Below are positions 26,493 through 36,700 of a stretch of 64,000 bases of DNA, one piece after another. This stretch comes from Rostratula benghalensis. Taxonomy: Eukaryota > Chordata > Aves > Charadriiformes > Rostratulidae. Below the pieces are notes generated by a model. It was given only the letters and a program-made list of their open reading frames with translations. It was not told the origin of the DNA and ran no database searches. The stretch lies in assembly GCA_013399305.1 (NCBI GenBank), contig VXAI01000160.1:633159-697158 (forward strand), given 5' to 3'. The translations under genes and the position numbers were made by a program. The first letter of the stretch is position 1; every line of letters starts with the position of its first letter.

Positions 26493-26765
26493 TGTTATGG
26501 TTTGAAGAACCTACAACAATTTATTGTTGTTTAGACAATTATTCTATCACCCGATGACCCCTCCCCACCTGGGAAGGGGAATTGGGGAAAAGCAAGGAAA
26601 CCCCATGCTTGAAATATAAACAGATTTAATAAAATAATACTAAATATTTAACATTAATAATGCTAAAGAACCATATTGATCCTGATACCAATATAAAATA
26701 TATGAGGATTATACTCAGCCAGTTATATCAATCAGAAGCTGTGCCAGCTCAAAACCCCTGAGACT
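26493..26765 (+). mobile_element. Possible solo LTR of an avian endogenous retrovirus
   Basis: TGTTATGGTTTGAAG, a CCCCTCCCCACCTGGGAAGG block, GGGGAATTGGGG and AAATATAAACAGATTTAATA resemble LTRs of widespread avian endogenous retroviruses. No internal viral genes are visible. The boundaries are approximate; the CR1 fragment at 26772 follows immediately. Confidence 0.4.
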
Positions 26766-26771
26766 TTGAAA

Positions 26772-26927
26772 CCTGCATGCCACCCCTGGAGGTGTTCAAG
26801 ACCAGGCTGGATGGGGCTTTGAGCAACCTGCTGTAAGGGGAGGTGTCCCTGTTCATGGCAGAGGGGTTGGAACTCCATGATCTTTATGGTCCCTTCCAAC
26901 TCTAATAATTCTATGAATCTATAACTG
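26772..26927 (+). mobile_element. CR1 LINE 3' end
   Basis: CCCCTGGAGGTGTTCAAGAC, GGCTGGATGGGGCTTTGAGC and TGGTCCCTTCCAACTC ending ATTCTATGAATCTAT are CR1 3' UTR landmarks in + orientation. It lies about 0.8 kb upstream of the IL1R2 start codon, inside the inferred first intron. Confidence 0.92.
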
Positions 26928-27657
26928 GCTATAAAGTAAATATTTCCACAAGTTCAGATACTGGAGTCTTCTAAAAATGCAGCTTTCCCTAGCATTAGAA
27001 GAGACCTTACTGAAAAAGAAATTAAGCCTATGTTGCTCAAACCAGGACATGAGGGAATCAAAGTTTTTTGTACCAAGAGAAAAAAATTGTTGGAGGCTTT
27101 GAAAGTTTGGCTCTGGTTATAGCAGGAAGCTTGCCTGCAGCCTGATTTATGTTAGCTGGCCTACTTTGGTAGCCACAGTGAGGAAGATGAAGTGACACAG
27201 GATTCAGTGAGGCCCATATAACCTCGGGAGGCATCTGAAGTGACAGCTTAAGGATGTAAAGTCTATTCTGCTGCATCTTTGGTCCTGTGTTCCCCCGAGC
27301 TACACTACAGCTAACTCAAAACAGATGACCCACTCCTCAGTCACATCTTATTGCAAAATAAGCAGAGCTGGATTTTTCCACCCGTAGCTGTTGCACTGAG
27401 AAGCCGTGGGGACAGCAGCATCTTGTGGTGTGTTGTTTGCATCTCCCAGAGTGCAAGGAAAGTGATGTGTTTTGTGCCAAGCCTTGCGCTCTTGTTCTTC
27501 AAGTCTCCCCATAAAACTAGGGATGAAGAAGCCTTTCTACTTGCTAAGGGCAAACCAAAGCTCACCAAGGTTGGAGTGAGGAAAAGAGCAGTTAACTTTC
27601 CAGTTAATGTTGAGTATTTTCATTGTATCTTCTGTCTTGTAATGAACTTCCCTGTAG

Positions 27658-27709
27658 ATTTCAAGACACTTTCCCTCGGCTGTCTCCTTCACCTTTTCTC
27701 TGGGAAAAA
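27658..27709 (+). other. IL1R2: Probable 5' UTR part of the first IL1R2 coding exon
   Basis: This stretch lies between a plausible acceptor (CCTGTAG, ending 27657) and the chosen start codon. It is pyrimidine-rich and has no stop in the frame of the receptor. Whether it is translated depends on the upstream exon used. Confidence 0.5.
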
Positions 27710-27788
27710 ATGCATGGGCTCTTCTTTGTCCTGGTGATGTGCACAGCGGGCGCCTCTGCTTTCAGACTCCAGCAAGTCAAAAGCACAG
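27710..27788 (+). CDS. IL1R2: IL1R2 coding exon 1: signal peptide
   Basis: The exon starts with ATG at 27710 (A at -3, C at +4) and encodes a short hydrophobic leader ([17 protein letters not shown]), with likely cleavage after the ASA at residues 15-17. It ends at a GTAAAA donor (27789) in phase 1. A plausible acceptor, CCTGTAG, ends at 27657, so the exon probably starts at 27658 with about 52 nt of leader. The reading frame stays open upstream of this ATG, so a longer N-terminus is possible (see findings). Confidence 0.9.
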
Positions 27789-30700
27789 GTAAAAGATGTG
27801 CTTTTTTTCTTTTGTTTTTTGGTCTCCCTCTCCCTTCTTTTCAATGTGCCTGGCTGACAGTAATGTAAAAATATCTCTGATTTATATAGAACACTGCCCA
27901 GATCACACCGTGTATTTCAAACACTACTATGAACTGCATGGAGAACCTGTGGTTCTGAAATGCCCTTCCCCCACATACAAACATTTGGATTTTTCTGCCT
28001 TGGCCCCTAATATCACATGGTATAAAAATGGTTCAAAAACTGTGATATCAGGAAGAGATGAAGATCCAAGAATCTGGGCAAAAGGAGATGCACTCTGGTT
28101 TTTACCAGCAATGCTGGAAGACTCAGGAGTATATATCTGCACCAGAAGGTGGGTATTTTAAAGAAAATCCAATGCACTAACAATATGATTGTCTAAATAA
28201 AATATATTAGCTTGATTCTAAACTCCAGTTATGTCCAGAGCATGTCTGGATAAGATTGTTTCCTCATCGATTTTATTAGCGAAAAAACTGTAGAAAGTCA
28301 GAATTCTTAAATGCATTGCGTGTCTCCCATAGATGTATATATTGAAATCTGAATAAATCATGACAAGTATTGCTGCTCTAGCTGTGATCTCATGAGGAAA
28401 TAGTGTACAGGGAGTTTGTTCTAGCTTATTTAGGAGCTAGTCATGGCTGTGTTGAGAGGGGACATGCTGCAGACAGGGGATTCTGCCAAACACAACACTT
28501 GTGTTACAGCTCCAGAGAAGCAAATAGCCTTGTCTGCCCTTCAGATTGCCTTACAAAGCTCATACCATGGCACCGTGGCTCTGGAGAGGCTTCCTTCATC
28601 CCTCTTCCTTATCCACAGGCTTTACTTTTCTTCTGCTTCATATTTTAAACCGTAATTTGATTGCCTTGATATTGCTGAAAGATCTTTCATGAGATCCCAT
28701 GTGTATTTACTTGATTGCTACCAGACTTGTGATATTGCAGTGGGTGGAGACTTGAGCGATGGCTTTTTTCAGCTTTATTGGCCATTTTTTTGTGTGTGTT
28801 TACAATCTGACAACCCCTTGTACAGTTTTAAAAGAGGTATCAGAGTCTGGATTTGTGGAGAACTGAGGAAGGCAAAACCACCCATCTCCATTAGATCCTG
28901 AACTCCAGACGGTATCCCAGGTCCTTGTCCTGTGCCAGTTCCTCTGTCCAGTCAGCCTCCATTACACCTCTGGCAACTGGCACCTTGCTCTGGGGTCTAC
29001 AGTGGAAAACATATCTCTACATCCCTGGAGCTGCCCATGTAGAGCATAGTTTCCTTTCTGGCAAGGCACATCTTGTGAGCGACTTGTGTCACCAGCTGAA
29101 GAGATGGGCAGGCAGAACTCAATAAATCATGCTCAGCATATTAGACAGGCCTTTCCACATCTCTTAACAGCGATTGCAGTGGTGGGGCAGAAGAGAAGAC
29201 TTTGATAGTGGGGCCAGAATAAGAAAAGATTGCAAATATTGTCCTAGAGCACAGAGTAGTTGCCTGAGACCTTGAAGATTGTCTTTAAATCCCCTTTCCA
29301 GACTATTCTGGCTCAGTTCCTCAACCTATAACACTATGACAGTGTGCTGGCAGCTGTAGTAAAATGCTATGAAACCTGTTTGAAAAGACACGTGAGAGCC
29401 AGGTACATAGATTCATTGCTAATATTATTATGGGTTTAATAAAATAAAAACCATAATTGCATTTCTGTTGCAAACCATCCCAGAGGGCAAATGTCACATT
29501 TTTTTTCATCATCCTGAAAAATGAGTAGAAGCAAATTCTCACAGATCTCGGCTTCTGTTGGGCAAGTATTTTGGATTTTGACATCCCATCTGTAGGTGAC
29601 AGCCCATGGCAGTGCCCTAGCAGTCTGCCTACACTGCTCAGATGCTCTCCAGTGGGTCACTGTCAGGACTCCCTGGCTTGGCTGGCCCCCACGGGGGTCA
29701 GGCACTGCCATGAGTGGGGAAATCTCTGAGGCAGGCTTTCAGTGGTTTGAAAGGACATATTTTAATCACCTATTTCCCCCAGTTTGGTTCTCCTTGAGAC
29801 TGGAAGCGATTTGTCATTTGGGGCCAGAAAGAAAAGTTAAATATTGCAAAACTTTCAGAACAGGAATGCTTTCTTTTCTATGCAAAATAATATGTACTTA
29901 AGAAATGCTTACTGGTTGTGCAACAGTAACTGGAAATGTATTTTAATACATGCTTTAAGCTTTTCATTTCATCCTTAGGTTCCAAACATTAGGGTTTTCA
30001 CAGTCAAGACCTCTTTCAAGGAAATGGTGGAGGGTTCATGACATGCCTGCTGCTGTTTAGGTGGACATGTTTCCCCTCCTTACAAAACTGAAATAATGCC
30101 TTAGCCTGAGGGTGCACAGAAAACTTGGTGTACAAAAAAAAAAAAAGGGGGGAAAACCCCCCAAAAACTGAAGCTCTGAGGCAGATGTGTGTCACCAACA
30201 CTTTTAGACTGTGCCACATCCCACTACCAAGTATTTTCCAGGATCCCTCCTGGTATGATCTCAAACTGAGCCTCTTAGAAATGGCCAAGGAGGGAAATGC
30301 AGCCAGAGTGTCACCTGAGTCCCCCTCGTCACTGGTGGGTGTTCACTTCTCCCCACTCTGTCTGCAGGAACTCTTCCTACTGCGCCGAGGTCTCCATCCA
30401 CCTCACGGTCTTGGAGAAAACAGCTGCTCGGAAGATTGCCTATCCCCAGGTCCTCTTCACCTTCACCTCTGGAAAGATTGTTTGCCCTGACCTGTGGGAT
30501 TTTACACCGAACAGGACAAGCCTGGAGCTCAAGTGGTACAAGGTAGAACTTTCAACTCCTCTTTGTGCAAAGCCTAATCCCAACCCCTTTGTAAAGGCAT
30601 ACGTCTCCACTTTCTGTTTCTCTTGAATGCCATGTTGGTAAAGTCGTGAGCATTTTAACATTATAGCATAATATACCGGGAATCTGGGGTCAGATGTATG

Positions 30701-33700
30701 TATTGTAAGAAAGATTCTCCAGGGTGGACTCAGCATGGGGTGAAATGCTTCATGTTATATGCTCTAACAGACAGTGTAACTATTTTCAGACAGGTTACCT
30801 ACCCTGATCTACTTTGCTACTTCAGACTAGGCCTTTCTTTCTGGTGCTATGCTTATTTTTATGGCCCCTCTAGTGAATCCAATAAAGTAGGTCCGCTCAG
30901 TGATGCTACCCCAATGTGAGCTGTTCAGATGGAGTAACTTTCATTAATCAACCGGAATACAGCATTTGGAGGTACTAGATGCATCACACAAAACTTATAG
31001 TGGTCTCTTGCCTAACTTGCCAGCCCATCATTTTTCAAGTAGGCAAGCTTGGTTGTGCCTGTAGGGTTAAATATCCTTCATGTGACCATCCTCAGCTGTC
31101 CAATCTTGCACAGGACAGCACGGCATTCTTCTAGTTTCATAATATTTTGGTTTAGCTTTTATTTGGACTCGCACCATGACTGTATGCTCTGCCTTGTGCT
31201 GCTGTTATCCTTACCATAGGATGCAATACCCAGGCTGGCTTTATACAGCAGCGCCTGTGTCCTGTGGGTAGCATCCCAGGAAAACCTCTTTGCTCGGGTT
31301 TCTCTATAGGTTTTCTCTATAACCTACTTATTTAAGTAAAAGGCTTCCCTCCTCTATATAGTTCTAGCTGCAAGTGTCAAAAAAAGAGTTAGCCTGCCTT
31401 CAGGGAGAAGGAGCGTCATTGCTCCCTCCTAGCAGGGCTCCAGCCCGTGTGTAAATGGAACGTTGGTGATAGAGACAATTGATGAGATCATGGAGGGTAC
31501 AATAGTAGTTTTGTGAAAACCTGCATGATGACTAAAATGTATGTATCTTAGAAGAATGGCTTTGAATATCAGTCTTATGAGGTCATGCATGCATGGAAAG
31601 TAAGAGTGTTGTGAAATGCTTATAAAATGGTTTTGTCTTGGAAGAATGCCTTAGGTGATTAGTCTTAAGAGGACTCAGAAAAGAGCATCTTATATTTTTC
31701 CATCTTAAAATGTGCATTTTATGGAAAAGCTATACACACATGTTATAGAGAGATTAAAATAGTGATTCTTCACACTTCAGGTAGTGCCTCAATACCTTTC
31801 AGAGACAGACACACACTTGAAGAACTTGCCCTTTGGTGAGAAAGTGGAACTGCTCAGATTTCACAGTGATAATGAAGTTTTAATAAGAGAGAACCAGGGA
31901 TGAGTAATTTTGTCTGGGAGCTACACATGGCATAGCCAACTCCTACTTGGGCTGTAACACCAGCTGCTGTCCTTTCTCCAGGATGCTCTGCCTTTGGAAG
32001 ACGCCAACGAAAAATTCATAATTCTGAAAGGTTCGACTTCCCTGATCATGACTTCTGTGCTACCAACAGATGCTGGCTATTACACCTGCAAGATGTCATT
32101 TCCGTATGAGGACGTAACATACGAAATCACCAGGACCATTCAACTGGAGACCGTTGGTAAATACAGACCCCTTAAAACATTACAGAACTTCAGCAAATCC
32201 CTTCTTTGCTAGGGACATTGAGGAGAGGAACTCGCAGTCGGCCTCTCGGCGCTGCCAAGGGGAAGGGGACGCCACGGGTGCCGCCTTTGGGCACTGGTGG
32301 GCTTCCCACAGCATCCCACAGCTCACCCGCCCCTCCCGGTGACTCGCCGCTGAACCGCGGGAGGCAGCACGCCATGTGGCGAGCGCCTGCGGCTGTTAAA
32401 CCGCCTGATTTATGCCTTGGCCGGGGCGAGGGACACAGGACGACGGTGTCGCCGCAAATGACGTCAGAGGGCTTAGGAAAGAAAACACCCAGGACGAATA
32501 AACCCCTCAGGATAGCGGGAAAGCCGCCGCTTTGGGGAACGGGCGACGGCGGCTCGTAGCGCCCGGCGGCCAGCAGGGGGCGTGCGTGCCCGGGAGCGCC
32601 AGCGCGGCCCCGCCCCGCCCGTGGCCACGCCTTTCCCCGCCCTGGCCACGCCCATGACCACGCCCCCCCCCCCCACCCGCGCGGCCGCGCTCCGGGGCCC
32701 GCTCGGCCTTGCCAGCGGCGCTGGGGGCGAATGGGTAGGGAAGGGTCGGTCCTCGGTTTGGGGGGAGGGGGAAATCACGGCATTATCATGGGTGGACAGG
32801 ACCTCAGAGGTCACCCAGTCCATCCAGAAGAACTCTGCGATCTCGGCTCACTACAGCATGCCCTGCAGTGCCACTTCTTCAGGTTTCTTAAATACCTCCA
32901 GGGGTGGTGACTCGACCCCCTCCCTGGGCAGGCCGTTCCAGTGCCCGAGCGCTCTATCAGTAAAGTAATTCTTCCTAATGTCTAATCTGAACCTCCCCTG
33001 CCGCAACCTCAGACCCATTTCCTCTGGCCCTGTCATTATTCACTTGGGAGAAGAGGCCGGCACCCACCCCTCTACAGCCTCCTCTCGACCCCCCCGGGGC
33101 GCTGCTTCCTCCGGCTGGGAGCTGCCGCCTGCCCGTGGAAGGAGGATTTGAACCAGGGGCTGGCCTGGGGAAGGGCTTGTGTGGAAAGGGTGTGCGAGGG
33201 TCTCATCACTCGCTGCTCGTGAAAAGGATGGTGCTTAGTGCCTGATGTTACCTTTGCTTCCCGAAGACACTCGCTCACTCACGCGTGAGCTCCTCAGGGT
33301 GCAGCTTTCAGCATCACGATGCGAGCCTGATCTTAATCTGTCTCCACAAACGCAGATCTCGGGGGCTGACATCAGAATTTCTCTCTGCCACTGGGTTTAA
33401 TCATCCAGTGAAAGCTGTTGAGCAAAGTGGCACGCTGCTATTCACAGTTCTGGGGCAATGCCCACAAGTTTCTCTGGCGTTAGCCCTCACTCTCTGTTCT
33501 CTGTCTCTCTCCAGAAAAAGAAAAGCGGATTACTCCAATAATCGTGTATCCAACACAAAAAACAACATCAGCTGCTCTCGGTAAGGCCCAACATTATTTT
33601 TAGAAACATCTAATCAGAGAAAAGGTAGAACAGGTCCTCGTATGGTGCAATTTATTGGCATAAACTGTTGTAGTACTTTTGATCCTGATTTTATTAGCTG

Positions 33701-36700
33701 AGGGTCAGTGCTGGAGTAGCTTTTGCTTCATATTATTGTCTGCAACTAAATGTTATCTCTTATATAGGAAAAGCTGCAGATTTTAACCACTAAAAAAGCA
33801 ATAAAAATGTATATGCACCATTAGATCAGCTCTCTAGAGTTCCCCCTTCACTAAGAACTTCCCTTTTTAAACTTTTCTTCAAACTGATTGTCGTAGGTTA
33901 TCTGGTAGCTTTAAATGAGCCATCTAGCTCTTTTGGGAGGAGACATTTTTTCATTGTTTTTTACTGTTTGAACCTGAGAGTTGTTAGTAAGAAAGCAGGA
34001 TCCCAATTCTTCTTTAAGGATTACGTTGTGACAAAAAATTTCTATTGCATTTCCTCTTTTCAGAAGATGCCAGGTATATTTCACACACTTAGTATTTCAC
34101 ACTAAGCTTTTTAAACTTGGGTACTATACATATAGCTGTGTCCTGTGGTGTCTTAAGTTTCCTTACCACTTTTCTTTCTGCCAGCATAGCACTACCAAGT
34201 AATCTTTCTTTTTTTTTCGGGGGGGGGTTTGGTTTTTTGTTTTGTTTTGTTTTGTTTTTCCCTATCTAGCTCCATGGAATGTTTTTTAGTCCATTTGTCA
34301 ACATCTGCACGGATTTTATAATAAAATTATATGTATTATTGAGCCTTGTGTTTTCCTTATAATACAGATAAGCACAGGTCAGAAGGCTCTTTATCCTTGG
34401 CTCTGAGTTAAAATATTTATAGCAAAAATTCTGAATCTTTGCACAATCTGTTTATCTCTGGAGGTCCCAGCTTGAGCTGAATGTCCTTGCCCACAGCATC
34501 TCTGCCTGAAGCTGCACTGCTGGTTAATGCAGTTGCTCCAGTGCAATAAACCTGGGCTGTGATACACCAGAAGAAGCAAGGCCACAGGAATACAGCTTTG
34601 CTTCCCGAGGAATGTGTCTAGTGCAAGAGTTGCTAACTGTTGCAACGGGAAAGTAATTTGGCTAGTAGTGGGAAAGCCTGCCAAGCTGAAGGCTCTTGCT
34701 GCCAAGGAGTGGGAGATCAAAAGCAATCTGGGGATTAACCTCAGTTTTGAATGTAGTGGTATTTGACCATGAGTGGGAACTTCATCTCCCTTTGGAGATG
34801 TTGGTTTTCACCAAGGGAAAGAGTAGTTCTCCATATGTATCCAAATGGTTTTTCAGTCTTGCTTTTACCACCAGGCTCCAAGATGACTCTCCCCTGCAAA
34901 GTGTTTGTTGGACCGAGCAGCCACGTTCATACCGATGTGGAATGGCTGGCAAATGACACCGCCGTTGATGTGGTTTACAAAGAAAGCAGAGTTACAGAGG
35001 GGGAGCAACAGTAAGTCTGGCTGAAAGTGTGTTCTTGTGCTCATTGTTCTAAACTGCAGTGTGGCAGGGGCTCCCAGGGCAGCCGAATGCTAGATAATCA
35101 GATAAAGGACAGATAACGAAGTGAAGCTGAGAGCTGAGGGGGAAAAAAGCAGGCAGGTAAGCAAAAAAAAAAAAAAAAAACCCAAAAAACCCAGACCCAA
35201 CCCAGACAGGTAGAAATAAATTCCTTATCTCTGCTTTTTGTTCGTGGTGTACTGCAAATGACCCAACTCTGTGGCTTAAACTTGAAACGTGGACAGCTGA
35301 GCTGATGCAGTGGGAAGCAATGGGATTTGATCCTTCCCAGTGCTTCTCTTATCTCTCTCCTTGCCGTGTGCCTGCAAAACAGCAACATCCTCTCCCTGGC
35401 ATTCATGAGGTTCTCTGAACACACTAAGACAACAGAAAAATATCCAGGGTTTTTGTTTTGGTTTGTTTTGGTTTGTTTTGTTTTAAAATACCATTGTTTT
35501 TTTCCCTTAGGGTTGTTCTTTTCCACATTAGTGAGTTAAACTGACTCACAGAGACACCAGGGAGTGCTAGGGCTGGTGCCAGGGAAACACTGAGGGGGAT
35601 GCTGGTGGCAGGGTGAAGCAGGATGTCCCACATCCTCTTGCCTTGATCCATTGTCTCTCCCCATCTTGCGGAGCCTCTGCCTCATAGCTGTGTACCTCAA
35701 GGCTTTTCCTGCTAGGAAAGGAGGGAGAGAAAGTGCTCTAGTGGCATGCTCTAGTGGCCAAGATCGTAGGGGGTTTTTTGTGTGTGTATGGTTGGACTTG
35801 ATGATCTCAGAGATCCTTTCCAACCAAGGTGATCCTGTGATTCTGTAAAAGATCTGCTTTCTCTATCTGTCACATGTCACCTGAGCAGCAGTAACTGGCT
35901 GCTTGCTAGCACTTTGCAAATGAGAGGTAAACCTATCCATCTCTTCATCGAGGTCCAGGTTGGCATGTTTTATCTCTCATTTGATGGAGCTGAGAGTGTC
36001 CACACAGATCGTCGCCATCCCCAGGGTCATGGTTGTCTCTGCCTCTACTGATGGATGGAGCCAGGGAGGCTCCTGGACTCTGGGATGCCATTGCCCCTGC
36101 TGTTAATGGTTAAACTGGTCACTCACCAGCTAGCACCTTCCCAAAGAGCTCCTGGTTATTGATTAGGATTTAACATTGGGCAATGGCCATTCCCAAGAGA
36201 GGCTGGGGAATGTGGTATCCCTATTTTGAGGAACAAGAGTGTTTAACAGTTATGGATGTGAGCTGGTTTTGGCTATGTGTGGTCCTCAGTGCCAGATAAC
36301 TACCTGGCTGTATTTAGTTTCTTGTGGAGCTGCAGCTAGACCTATTATGGTAACTCAGCCGTGCGCCCAAACACTTCCATGTTTTCACATTCCCCATGGC
36401 ATGATTGAGACCATTTATTTATAATGTTGTTTACATGAGTAAGTGACAAGGCATTAAACTTGTGGTCAGAAGCCATAAACCATACAGTGGCTATAGTCTC
36501 TGCAGGCTTCAGAGTAGAGTCTTACTTGAACTTTAAAAGTTATTTTTACAATTACTCTCACTATCAGATAGTAGTAACAGAGCCCTGGAACAGGCAACCC
36601 AGGGAAGTTGTGGAGTCTCCTTCTCCAGAGAAAACTTGGCTGGACACACTTCTGTCCAACGCGCTCTAGGTGACCCTGCTTTGGCAGGGGGGCTGAACTC

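Noticed and set aside
32206..32968. Overlapping open frames of about 116-128 codons on both strands around the CpG island
   Set aside because: GC-rich DNA has few stop codons; the frames show low-complexity P/G/A/R composition and no domain, and one runs into a CR1 repeat.
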